A program made the position numbers and the translations under genes. The notes beneath the pieces are model-generated. The model saw only the letters and a list, made by a program, of their open reading frames with translations. It did no database searches and was not told the origin of the DNA. Below are positions 16,202-24,771 of a stretch of DNA of 64,000 nt, in pieces (position 1 is the stretch's first letter; each line of letters starts with the position of its first letter). This DNA is from Coriobacteriia bacterium (GTDB taxonomy: Bacteria > Actinomycetota > Coriobacteriia > Anaerosomatales > Anaerosomataceae). The DNA is taken from NCBI GenBank assembly GCA_030652115.1, contig JAUSBK010000001.1, forward strand, positions 368,254 through 432,253, read 5' to 3'.

Positions 16202-17134
16202 GTGGGTACGTTGCCGACCGACCCTGGGCCTCAGAAGTCCGTCTTCATCGACTTGCACCAGGACCTGCTGTTCGGCGTGGCGCAGCTGGCTGGAGGCTTG
16301 CCGGCCTACAGCTCGAGTTACCTCGCGGGCTCGCTTCATGCCACGGCTGTTCTGTCGTCGCTGTTTCCGTGTCTTCCGGAGAGCTCCCTCATCCGCGAGC
16401 TTGACGCGCATCACGAGCTGCTGAGATCCCATGCCTCCGCCCTGCGTCTCATCACCACTGTGGAGGACTTGGATGCGAAGGATCCGCGGATCGGGGTGCT
16501 GACCCACTCCGAGGGCCTTCATCTACCCGCCGTCGAGCCCGAAATGCTGGAACTGCTGTGGACGCGGCACTCCCTGCGCAGCTTGTCGCTCACGTGGAAT
16601 CACGAGACCCCCTACGCGTTCAGCTGCTACGGCGACGGCGCAGCTCCTCTCAAGCCGACGGGCAGGCAACTGCTGCGCGCGCTGGAGCAAAGCCCTCTCC
16701 TCCTCGACCTGTCCCACCTGAACGACGCCGGGTTCTACGAGGCGCTTGACCTGTACGCTCCTGCGGTGCTCGTGACTCACACGTCGTGCCGGTCGATAGT
16801 GAACCACCCAAGGGGCTTGACCGACGACCAGCTGCGAGCACTGGGCAGTCACGGCGGACTTGTCGGCCTGGCGTTCTTCCCTGACTTTCTGGGCGAGAAG
16901 GGATCTATCGAGGAGGCTCTGCGTCACATAGAGAAGATCGCCTCGCTGGCTGGCGAGGACGCTCTTGCCATCGGCAGCGACTGGGGTTCGGCGGGCATGG
17001 GCGAACTGGGAGACACCGCGTCCCTTGGCGGGTTGGTCAGCGCCGTCAGCAAGAACTATGGTCCGGGCTTCGCCGAGAAGTTCGCATTCGCCAATGCCCG
17101 CAGCTTCCTGCGCGCTCAGCTGCCCCCGAGCTAG
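16202..17134 (+). CDS. Peptidase family M19 (membrane dipeptidase-like) protein
   Basis: About 310 residues from GTG 16202 (GTG 16178 is the alternative; neither has a good ribosome site). The M19 metal ligands are present: DLHQD near residue 17, Glu in LTHSEG, His in DLSHLN, His in LVTHTSCRS and the Asp in AIGSDWGS. No signal peptide or lipid anchor is seen, so it is cytoplasmic here. Bacterial M19 enzymes hydrolyse dipeptides, often with a D-residue. Its stop overlaps that of the convergent DUF1611 gene by four bases. Confidence 0.85.
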   Translation: MGTLPTDPGPQKSVFIDLHQDLLFGVAQLAGGLPAYSSSYLAGSLHATAVLSSLFPCLPESSLIRELDAHHELLRSHASALRLITTVEDLDAKDPRIGVLTHSEGLHLPAVEPEMLELLWTRHSLRSLSLTWNHETPYAFSCYGDGAAPLKPTGRQLLRALEQSPLLLDLSHLNDAGFYEALDLYAPAVLVTHTSCRSIVNHPRGLTDDQLRALGSHGGLVGLAFFPDFLGEKGSIEEALRHIEKIASLAGEDALAIGSDWGSAGMGELGDTASLGGLVSAVSKNYGPGFAEKFAFANARSFLRAQLPPS

Positions 17135-18210
17135 CGTTCGCCGATCTTCTCACGGAACTCGGGGAAGGCGCGAACCACCATGTCGACCAATCGATCGTGT
17201 GGCCGCGTGAGTGCGTCGCTGACCGGGATGCCGAGTTCGAACTCGTACAGCTTGATGGCCGCGGTGACCTCGGCGTCGGTCATGTTCTCGTGGTTGAGGG
17301 TGAGGCCGATGACCTTCGTGTCGGCGAATGTCTCAATGAGATTGATCTCGCTTTCGGCGCTCGGCCTCGGCACGTCCGGGAAGTCGCCCAACCACCTGCG
17401 CGCCGGTGCGTGCTGCAAGATGACCGCGTCGGGCTGGCCGCCCCGAAGGATGAAGATGGATGACAGGTAGGCGGGATGACTCAGCGCGCCCTGCCCTTCG
17501 ATTATGATCACATCGGGGTGCTCGCTCTCGAAGGCTTCCAGCACGGCCGCTTCCATCTCGCCCGAGCAGAACTGGCAGGGGATGGCGTCGAGCACCACGC
17601 CGTAGCGAGCGCCCTGGATGAGGCCGGTCTGTCCTGTGCCGACCAGGATCGCCTTGATCCCCCGATCGTTAAGCGCTTGCGTGAGGATCGTCGCGGTGGT
17701 GCGCTTGCCGATCGCACTGTCGGTGCCCAGCACGGCGATGCGCGGACAGGAAACCGTGGAGATGCGTCCGCTGAACACCCGCAGATCCTTCTTTGCCGCC
17801 GGGCGCCGAACGTCGACGATCGTCACGTTGTGCGCTGCTGCCGCCGCTACAAACTCCGGGTCGTCGTTCAGGAATTCGTGGAGGCCGTTGACGATGTGCA
17901 TCCCTCGCCCGATGGCTTCGAGTACCAGGCGCCGTTCGACGGGCGAAAGCATGCCGCTGAGGGGCGCCATTCCGTAGATGAAGAAGTCCGGAACGCCACC
18001 CGCAAGGACGATCGCCTCCGCCAGGTCGGTACAGATCGGTATGCCGTTGGGCGCGTCGCCAAGCACCTCGCCCGAGTCGAGGCCCGACTTCGTACTGTCG
18101 ATTACCGAGAGGATCGTGTACTTCTCGGAATGGCGTACCAGGCCATTGGCGGTCTTGCCGTCGGGGGCACCGAAGTTCCCTTCGCAGTAAACGACCGCAG
18201 TCGCGCTCAT
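17131..18210 (-). CDS. DUF1611 family protein (DgcN-like)
   Basis: About 359 residues from ATG 18210, with GGAGG eleven bases upstream; ATG 18228 is possible. The N-terminal Rossmann-like part is followed by a P-loop-like segment, VLGTDSAIGKRTTA, near residue 170, then IIEGQGALSHPAYLS and LNHENMTDAEV. This matches DUF1611, which includes DgcN, linked in other bacteria to D-amino-acid or dipeptide metabolism. The dgcA-type epimerase that often neighbours it is absent. The convergent M19 dipeptidase and the downstream pepD/OPT genes suggest a shared peptide theme. Confidence 0.82.
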   Translation of the reverse strand: MSATAVVYCEGNFGAPDGKTANGLVRHSEKYTILSVIDSTKSGLDSGEVLGDAPNGIPICTDLAEAIVLAGGVPDFFIYGMAPLSGMLSPVERRLVLEAIGRGMHIVNGLHEFLNDDPEFVAAAAAHNVTIVDVRRPAAKKDLRVFSGRISTVSCPRIAVLGTDSAIGKRTTATILTQALNDRGIKAILVGTGQTGLIQGARYGVVLDAIPCQFCSGEMEAAVLEAFESEHPDVIIIEGQGALSHPAYLSSIFILRGGQPDAVILQHAPARRWLGDFPDVPRPSAESEINLIETFADTKVIGLTLNHENMTDAEVTAAIKLYEFELGIPVSDALTRPHDRLVDMVVRAFPEFREKIGER

Positions 18211-18390
18211 CGCGGCGATATCCTCCATTGGAACCGTCACTTCCCGGGGTGAAGATCGTTTCCCCACGACGTCTGATGCAGGCGCAACCCGCAATGGTCA
18301 GCGCGACGGCCGCTTCCCGCACCATAAGGGTGTCTACCCAGACTCGGCCCCCAAGCCCTCGGTTCCCCTCTCACGGTGCCTCCCGGTGGA

Positions 18391-18412
18391 GTCTGCAGGC
18401 CCGTCTGCAGAC
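18391..18412. repeat. Small inverted repeat in the 18211-18471 non-coding region
   Basis: GTCTGCAG (18391-18398) and CTGCAGAC (18405-18412) form an eight-pair stem between the divergent DUF1611 and pepD genes. It could be an operator or an attenuator. No other feature is seen in this stretch. Confidence 0.35.
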
Positions 18413-18471
18413 CGTCTGACGCTCAGCATCCTCGGACATGGGAATGATGTTGCAGAAGGGGGGCCATTCAG

Positions 18472-19911
18472 ATGTTGGAAGATCTGAACCCACGAGAGGT
18501 GTTCCGCCATTTCGAGGAACTGACCAAGATCCCGAGATGCTCAGGAAACGAGAAGCAGGTCAGCGACTACTTGGTCGGCTTCGCCAAGGACAAGAAGCTC
18601 GACGTCGTTCAGGACAAAGCGCTGAACGTGATCATCAAGAAGCCCGGCACGGCGGGATATGAGAAGTCGCCCGCGGTGATCATCCAGGGACACATGGACA
18701 TGGTCTGCGAGAAGTCCAAGGAATCCCGCCACGATTTCTCACAAGACCCACTCGTTCTGAAGATCGAAGACGACTTCGTACGGGCAGACGGCACGACCCT
18801 CGGTGCGGACAACGGCATCGGGGTGGCGTATGGGCTGGCCTTGCTGGACAGCGTGGACATCCCTCACCCTCCCCTCGAGCTTCTCGTCACCACGAACGAG
18901 GAGACAGGAATGAAGGGCGCTCATGCCCTGACGGCAGACCATCTCACAGGAAAGACGCTCCTGAATATCGACGCTGAGGAAGAGGGGGTTCTGTACGTCA
19001 GCTGCGCAGGAGGCGTGGACGTCGTATGCGAGTTCGACACCCACTGGGAGGACGTCACGGCCCCCGCGCTGACGATCACGATCTCGGGCCTGAGCGGCGG
19101 CCACTCGGGCATGGAGATCATTCGGCAACGGGCGAACGCGATCAAGCTGCTGGGGAGGATCCTGGCTGAAGCCATGGCGGCGGGCGAGTTCCATATCGCC
19201 GCGATAGCAGGGGGTTCGAAATCCAACGCGATTGCGAGAGAAGCGCAGGCGACCGTCACGGCAGACGCGGAGGTGCTGGAGAAAGTCGAGTCCATGGTGA
19301 CTCGCATGTCCAAGGACCTGAAGGCGGAGTTCGCCACCGCGGATCCGGAAATCAAGGTTGCTGCGGCTAGTGCCGACGAGGTGAGTCGGCAGCTCGATAC
19401 CGCTTCTACTGAGAAGATCGTCGACTTCCTGATGGTTGCCCCCAACGGTGTTCAGTCGATGAGCCAAGAGCTCGAGGGCCTCGTAGAGAGCAGTCTCAAC
19501 CTTGGCATCCTCGAGCAGTCGGGTGAATCGATCAAGATGACGGTCTCGGTACGGAGCTCGGTCGATTCGATCCTGGAGGAAGTCGCCCGCCGGATCGAAA
19601 CCCTGGCGAGGCTGGTGGGCGCGAAGAGCGCCAGGGCAGGTGCGTATCCCGGGTGGCAGTACGAGGAAGACTCCAAGATCCGCGATCTGTGCGTCAGCGC
19701 GTACAAGGAGGTCTCCGGCAAAGACGCGCAGATCCAGGCCATCCACGCCGGGCTTGAGTGTGGCCTGCTGAGGCAGAAGCTCCCGGAGACCGACATGATC
19801 AGTTTCGGACCGAACCTCTACAACGTGCACACCCCGGACGAGCATCTCAGCATCGACTCGGTCGCGAACACGTGGACGTTCCTGACAGCCGTCCTCGCGA
19901 CGCTGAAGTAG
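18472..19911 (+). CDS. pepD: Cytosol non-specific dipeptidase (aminoacyl-histidine dipeptidase, M20)
   Basis: 479 residues, the usual PepD length, from ATG 18472 after AAGGGGGG. M20 metal and catalytic residues are visible: HMDMVCEK (His74, Asp76), TLGADNGIGVAYG (bridging Asp113), TNEETGM (Glu143/144), NIDAEEEG, and GGHSGMEI in the lid domain. It opens PREVFRHFEELTKIPRCSGNE as PepD does (shown here in part). It cleaves a wide range of dipeptides in the cytoplasm. It heads an operon with the OPT transporter 16 bases downstream, so imported peptides are the likely substrates. Confidence 0.93.
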   Translation: MLEDLNPREVFRHFEELTKIPRCSGNEKQVSDYLVGFAKDKKLDVVQDKALNVIIKKPGTAGYEKSPAVIIQGHMDMVCEKSKESRHDFSQDPLVLKIEDDFVRADGTTLGADNGIGVAYGLALLDSVDIPHPPLELLVTTNEETGMKGAHALTADHLTGKTLLNIDAEEEGVLYVSCAGGVDVVCEFDTHWEDVTAPALTITISGLSGGHSGMEIIRQRANAIKLLGRILAEAMAAGEFHIAAIAGGSKSNAIAREAQATVTADAEVLEKVESMVTRMSKDLKAEFATADPEIKVAAASADEVSRQLDTASTEKIVDFLMVAPNGVQSMSQELEGLVESSLNLGILEQSGESIKMTVSVRSSVDSILEEVARRIETLARLVGAKSARAGAYPGWQYEEDSKIRDLCVSAYKEVSGKDAQIQAIHAGLECGLLRQKLPETDMISFGPNLYNVHTPDEHLSIDSVANTWTFLTAVLATLK

Positions 19912-19927
19912 GGAGGGGAAGGCGAAA

Positions 19928-21910
19928 GTGAACGCCGAAAGCAAGAAACACGAGCTCTCCAAGCACGCCTACGGAGGCTGCTCGGGAAGCGAGTACGTGC
20001 CCTATATCCCGACGACGGAAGTGATGCCCGAACTCACCGGCTACTCCATCATCATGGGCGTCCTGTTCGCGCTCCTGTTCGCTGCGGCGAACACGTATCT
20101 CGGCCTCAAGGTAGGCATCACGATCTCTGCCGGTATACCCGGCGCAATCCTCGCCACAGGTCTCCTGAAGGGCCTCTTCCGAAGAAACAACATCCTGGAA
20201 GCGAACATGGTGGCGTCCCTCTCGGCGATGGGCGAGTCCATCGCAGGCGGCATCATCTTCGTTCTCCCCGCGCTGCTCCTTCTCGGCTTTGGCCTGAGCA
20301 TCACCACGGTCGTGATCGTCACGATCATCGGCGGTCTCATGGGTGTCTTCTTCATCACCCCGGTGAGGAGATACCTCATCGTGGAAGAGCACGGCGAGCT
20401 CATCTACCCCGAGTCGATGGCGGCCGCGGAGGTTCTCGTCACCGGAAGCGAAGGCGGTAGCGGGTTTCGGACAGTGCTTCTCGGTATGGGCGTTGGTGCC
20501 GCCTACAAGATGCTGTCCGGCGGATTCAAGTTCTGGGGTGAGAACGCTTCCTACACCATCAATTCCTATCAGGGGACGATCGTCGGCGTAGACACGCTCG
20601 CTTCCCTTATGGGCGTCGGCTTCATCATCGGCTCGAAGACTTCCACGCTGATGTTCGCCGGCTCTGTCGTCGCATGGCTTGGACTCATCCCGTTGATCAA
20701 GTTCTTTGGGGCGGGCATGCCAGACCCGATCTTCCCCTCGACCGTCCCGATTGCGGAGATGGGCGCATTCGACATCTGGTCAAGCTACATCCGCTACGTC
20801 GGCGCTGGTGCCGTTGCGACCGGAGGCTTCCTGTCGCTTGCCCGATCCCTTCCCACCCTCATAAACAGCTTCAAACAAGCCATCGTCGGAATGCGCAAGG
20901 GTGGAGCCGGCGCCGTTACCAGGATGGATCTTGAGGCGCCTCTGACGTGGGTGATCGCGGCAGCGGTGCTCGGCTTTCTCCTGACGTGGTTCGTTCCTGC
21001 GGTCGGCGGCGGTCCCGTGGACGCTCTGCTGGTCGTGGTCTTCAGCTTCTTCTTCGCGGTGGTATCGGCCAGGATGGTCGGCTTGATCGGCGCGTCCAAC
21101 AACCCCGTGTCAGGCATGACCATCGCGGCCCTTCTCATCGTCACCACGGTTCTGAAGCTGATGGGACAAACCGGCGATGCCGGTATGACAACCGCGCTCA
21201 TGCTCGGCGGGATCATCTGCGTTGCCATCGCCGTCGCCGGCGGCACAGCGCAGAGCCTGAAGACGACCTTCATCATCGGAGGCACGCCCAAGAGCGTTCA
21301 GATCGGCATGTTCATCGCCCTGGCGATCGCATCTGTGGCCGCGGCAGGCACACTGATCATGCTGCACACGGCATACGGAATCGGAGACGTCGCCGTGCCC
21401 GCCCCACAAGCGACGCTCATGAAGCTGATCGTGGAGGGCATCATGACCGCGCAGCTGCCGTGGACCCTGGTCCTGATCGGTGTGGCGATGGCCCTGTTCT
21501 GCTACCTGGCCAAGCTTCCCATCCTCGCCGTCGCGCTCGGCATCTATCTTCCGATGGGCCTGACGGCCGCGGTGTTCTCCGGCGGCATCGTGAGAGATCT
21601 TGCTGAGAGGAAGACCGGACGCAGTCCGAAGGAGAGGGAAGCTGCGGCGAGCAAGGATGTCGTTCTCAAATGGGATGATGAGAAGGACAAGGCCGTTGAG
21701 AAGGGCATACTGCTCGCCTCTGGGCTTGTGGCGGGAGACGCTCTGACCGGCATCGTCATCGGGATATTCGCCGCGATCGGGACGGATATCGCCTTCGGCC
21801 TCAAGCTCTTCCCCGCAGTTGCTGAGAGCCCGCTGTTGGCGTTCGCTCTGTTCCTGCTCCTGGGAATCTGGGTGTATGTGTACGCCACGCGCAAGGCCCG
21901 GTCGAGATGA
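19928..21910 (+). CDS. OPT family oligopeptide transporter
   Basis: 660 residues from GTG 19928, with GGGAGGGGAAGG upstream. There are about 14-16 hydrophobic segments. YVPYIPTTEVMPELT at the start, ANTYLGLKVGITISAGIPGA, GGIIFVLPALLLLG and AASNNPVSGM-like GASNNPVSGM are hallmarks of prokaryotic OPT transporters. They import peptides, or in some branches metal-siderophore conjugates, driven by protons. Between pepD and a PqqD-like gene, peptide uptake is the most likely job. Its stop overlaps the next ATG by four bases. Confidence 0.93.
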   Translation: MNAESKKHELSKHAYGGCSGSEYVPYIPTTEVMPELTGYSIIMGVLFALLFAAANTYLGLKVGITISAGIPGAILATGLLKGLFRRNNILEANMVASLSAMGESIAGGIIFVLPALLLLGFGLSITTVVIVTIIGGLMGVFFITPVRRYLIVEEHGELIYPESMAAAEVLVTGSEGGSGFRTVLLGMGVGAAYKMLSGGFKFWGENASYTINSYQGTIVGVDTLASLMGVGFIIGSKTSTLMFAGSVVAWLGLIPLIKFFGAGMPDPIFPSTVPIAEMGAFDIWSSYIRYVGAGAVATGGFLSLARSLPTLINSFKQAIVGMRKGGAGAVTRMDLEAPLTWVIAAAVLGFLLTWFVPAVGGGPVDALLVVVFSFFFAVVSARMVGLIGASNNPVSGMTIAALLIVTTVLKLMGQTGDAGMTTALMLGGIICVAIAVAGGTAQSLKTTFIIGGTPKSVQIGMFIALAIASVAAAGTLIMLHTAYGIGDVAVPAPQATLMKLIVEGIMTAQLPWTLVLIGVAMALFCYLAKLPILAVALGIYLPMGLTAAVFSGGIVRDLAERKTGRSPKEREAAASKDVVLKWDDEKDKAVEKGILLASGLVAGDALTGIVIGIFAAIGTDIAFGLKLFPAVAESPLLAFALFLLLGIWVYVYATRKARSR

Positions 21911-22269
21911 CCCCGGAAGACCACGGGAAGGATAGGTACAACTTCGTGCTCTATGTTCCTGAGATCAGACATCAGGAATTCCGAGTGAATGATGCAGGCA
22001 GGGTTGTTCTCAATCTTGAGATCAACCCCGCGAAGAGGCTGATGGGCAAGCTCGTCAAGAGAGAGCCGGTTTCGGATATCGAGCTGGACCCGCTTTCCTC
22101 TTCGGCCTGGCTCAGCATCGACGGCGCGCGAAGCATCCTGGACATCGCTCGAATCCAGAGCGAGAAGACCGGGGATGACATCGACGAGTCTGCAAGAAGA
22201 ATCGCCGCGTTCATGAGGTACGTAGCAAAGCGAGGTTGGATCAGATTCAAAGAGGTGAAGCAGGGCTGA
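21907..22269 (+). CDS. PqqD-like protein
   Basis: 120 residues, starting in the stop of the OPT gene (ATGA overlap). The segment VVLNLEINPAKRLMGKLV leads to SSSAWLSIDGARSILDIA, then ESARRIAAFMRYVAKRGWI. This is the winged-helix PqqD fold used as a RiPP recognition element, where a hydrophobic groove binds leader peptides. The expected maturation enzyme is not in the operon. The C-terminal YVAKRGWIRF is typical. Translational coupling to a peptide transporter is unusual and suggests a role in handling a peptide. Confidence 0.78.
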   Translation: MTPEDHGKDRYNFVLYVPEIRHQEFRVNDAGRVVLNLEINPAKRLMGKLVKREPVSDIELDPLSSSAWLSIDGARSILDIARIQSEKTGDDIDESARRIAAFMRYVAKRGWIRFKEVKQG

Positions 22270-22301
22270 CGCACGTGCCCGACGACTCACAGGAGGTCGA
22301 C

Positions 22302-22532
22302 ATGAATCACTACTTCCACCGTCTACGGGACCCCGAGACCGTGTACGGGCTGTTGCGTGACATCTTTCTCGCAGCCGCGATCACGTGCTTTCTTGACGCG
22401 CTTCATCGCATTGCGAAGGGGCTCACGCTCAGTGCCCGCGTGAAAGCGCTCGACGAGCTCGAAGACGAGTACACGCCTGAGGAGCGCGAGGTCCTGATCC
22501 ACAAGATCAAGGTCAAGTCGCTGCACTGCTAG
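22302..22532 (+). CDS. Small protein of the peptide operon, 76 aa
   Basis: ATG 22302 follows AGGAGGT by four bases; the longer frame from 22236 overlaps the PqqD gene and lacks a site. The sequence has one moderately hydrophobic helix (GLLRDIFLAAAITCFLDAL) and a charged helical tail (LDELEDEYTPEEREVLIHK) ending KSLHC. I do not recognise it. It could be a peripheral or single-span membrane protein. The final Cys and its place after a PqqD-like gene raise the idea of a modified peptide, but it lacks a core region with repeated Cys, Ser or Thr. Confidence 0.65.
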   Translation: MNHYFHRLRDPETVYGLLRDIFLAAAITCFLDALHRIAKGLTLSARVKALDELEDEYTPEEREVLIHKIKVKSLHC

Positions 22533-22575
22533 CGGAGTGCCGTCAAGGTGCGACTGTGCAGGGGAGAACCAACGC

Positions 22576-24765
22576 GTGCGCGATGAATCCGGCGTGGTGA
22601 CGCGATCGTCAGCCGAGGTCGTGGCGGCAGCCGTGGCTCAAGACATCGGCGCGCTCGACGAGTGGCAGGCGAAGGCGTTGCTCGCCAGCTACGGTATCAC
22701 CGTCCCCGAGGGCGGCCTCGCGCGCGATGAGGACGAAGCCGTGGCTATCGCCCGGCGGCTCGATGGCCCGGTGGTCGTCAAGGCGGTAGGGTCCCACATC
22801 GGCCACAAGACGGAGCACGGACTGGTTGCGCTCGACCTCCGCGGGGACGAGGCTGTCCGGTCTGCTGCTCGCTCGCTTCTGGCCACGGCCGATGGTCAGG
22901 ACGTCCGGCTGCTCGTCGAGCGGATGGTCCGGGGAGCGCGCGAGTTCATGATCGGGATGAAGCGCGATCCTCTCTTCGGCCCCGTCGTCATCTTCGGCAT
23001 CGGCGGGATCTTCGCCGAGGCGCACAAGGACATCGCGTTCGGCGTGACGCCTCTGGAGGAGCAGGACATCGAAGCCATGTTCGCCGGGATCAGGGCGAGC
23101 GTGCTGCTCGACGAATTCCGCGGCCTGCCGCCCGTGGATCGTGCGTCACTGGCAGACGCTATCCGCGCTCTTGCGCGCATCGCCGAGGACCATCCAGCCG
23201 TGACCGAGATCGACGTGAACCCGCTGATCGTGGAAGGCGCGACACCGGTGGCCGCCGACGCGCTGGTGATCCTCGATCCCGCTGCTGCGCGACATCCGGC
23301 GGCACTCCATCCGCATGTCACTCCCGACCTGGGCCCTGTGTTCGCGCCGTACGCCGTCACCGTCATCGGCGCCTCGAACGACCCGCTCAAATGGGGCGGC
23401 TCTCTCCTCCGCAACCTCATCGACGGCGGCTTCGCCGGTGCCATCTACCCCGTGAACGGGCGTGGCGGCACCGTGTGCGACCTGCCCGCCTTCGGAAGCG
23501 TCGCGGAGCTGCCGGAAGCCCCGGGCCTGGCGCTTGTGGCAGTGAAGGCCGCGCAGGTGAACGCCGCGATCGAGCAGTGCGGCGAGCGCGGGATCCCCGC
23601 TGCGCTGGTGGTGGCCGCGGGCTTCTCGGAAGCGGGCGAGGCGGGGGCCGCCCTGGAGGCGGAGCTGGTCGACACGGCCCGGAGATGGGGCATCACGCTC
23701 ATAGGCCCCAACTGCATGGGCATGCTCTCGATACACAGCCGGCTCCATGCCGTCGGCTTCCTGGAGTTGCGGCCGCAGGCCGGCCGTCTGAGCATCGTCA
23801 CCCAGTCCGGCAACATTGGCGTGCAGCTCGTCACCAGGGCCGAGCGGCGCGGTATCGGCATCGACAAGTATGTGAGTGTGGGCAACCAGGCGAGTACGAG
23901 CGCCGTTGATGTGCTCGATGCGCTTGGAGACGACGCGCAGACCGCCGCGGCCCTCGTCTATCTCGAAGGGGTCGGCGACGGCCGCCACTTCTTCGATGTG
24001 GCGCGCCGCATCACGCCGAAGAAGCCGGTAGTGGTGCTGCGTGGCGGCCTCACGGAGATCGGCGGCCGCGCAGCCGCGTCGCACACCGGCGCGATGGCGG
24101 GTGCGGCGGAGGTCTTCATGGCCGCAGCCCACCAGGCGGGCTGTCTCGTGCGCACCGGCCCCGACGAGAGCCTGGACCTGGCGATGTGCCTCACCTCGCT
24201 CCCGCTGCCGGCCGGCCGCCGTGTGGCGGTCATGACGCTTGGCGGGGGCTGGGGCGTTCTGGCGGCGGACGAGGTGGCCCGGGCCGACCTCGAGCTGGCC
24301 CCCCTGGAACCGAGCGTCCTCGCCGAGCTGGACAGGCTTCTGCCCGGCTACTGGAGCCGCAGCAACCCCATCGACCTTGTGGCGGCGATCGGCTCGGATC
24401 TCGCGCAGCGTGCGCTGACGGTGCTGGTCGAGAGCGAGATGGTGGACGCCGTCGCGGTGCTGGGCATCCTCAGCAGCCCGTCCACAGGCTCGGTTTCAGA
24501 CGACGCGGTACCCGCCGACGGAGCGGGCGGGGCCGGCTGCGTGGGATTCAACCCCGGGGAAACCGCGTTTCTCACGCGCGTGACCGAGCTCATGGAGAGC
24601 ACGGGCAAGCCGATCATCAACGTCCCCCTGCTTCCGCTCGAGGTCGCGACCTTCCGCGGCCGCGGGCGATACGATGCGGTCATCCTCTACTCGCCGGTCG
24701 CTGCGGTACGTGCCCTCGGCGCCATGGCCTGGTACGGGGAGTACATCGCAGCCCATCAGCCGTAG
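22576..24765 (+). CDS. ADP-forming acyl-CoA synthetase (acetate-CoA ligase family), beta-alpha fusion
   Basis: About 729 residues from GTG 22576 with GGGGAG upstream. Residues about 20-240 are the ATP-grasp (beta) domain, with VVKAVGSHIGHKTEHGLV, GPVVIFGIGGIFAEAHKD and ITEIDVNPL-like TEIDVNPLIVEG. From about 260 the CoA-binding domain (VTVIGASNDPLKWGG, LIGPNCMGM) and succinyl-CoA-ligase-like domains follow, with a GRAAASHTGAMAG loop. The usual order in this family is alpha then beta; here the ATP-grasp part is first. These enzymes make ATP from acyl-CoA at the end of amino-acid or acetate fermentation, fitting the upstream peptide-use genes. Confidence 0.87.
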   Translation: MRDESGVVTRSSAEVVAAAVAQDIGALDEWQAKALLASYGITVPEGGLARDEDEAVAIARRLDGPVVVKAVGSHIGHKTEHGLVALDLRGDEAVRSAARSLLATADGQDVRLLVERMVRGAREFMIGMKRDPLFGPVVIFGIGGIFAEAHKDIAFGVTPLEEQDIEAMFAGIRASVLLDEFRGLPPVDRASLADAIRALARIAEDHPAVTEIDVNPLIVEGATPVAADALVILDPAAARHPAALHPHVTPDLGPVFAPYAVTVIGASNDPLKWGGSLLRNLIDGGFAGAIYPVNGRGGTVCDLPAFGSVAELPEAPGLALVAVKAAQVNAAIEQCGERGIPAALVVAAGFSEAGEAGAALEAELVDTARRWGITLIGPNCMGMLSIHSRLHAVGFLELRPQAGRLSIVTQSGNIGVQLVTRAERRGIGIDKYVSVGNQASTSAVDVLDALGDDAQTAAALVYLEGVGDGRHFFDVARRITPKKPVVVLRGGLTEIGGRAAASHTGAMAGAAEVFMAAAHQAGCLVRTGPDESLDLAMCLTSLPLPAGRRVAVMTLGGGWGVLAADEVARADLELAPLEPSVLAELDRLLPGYWSRSNPIDLVAAIGSDLAQRALTVLVESEMVDAVAVLGILSSPSTGSVSDDAVPADGAGGAGCVGFNPGETAFLTRVTELMESTGKPIINVPLLPLEVATFRGRGRYDAVILYSPVAAVRALGAMAWYGEYIAAHQP

Positions 24766-24771
24766 AAGCGG

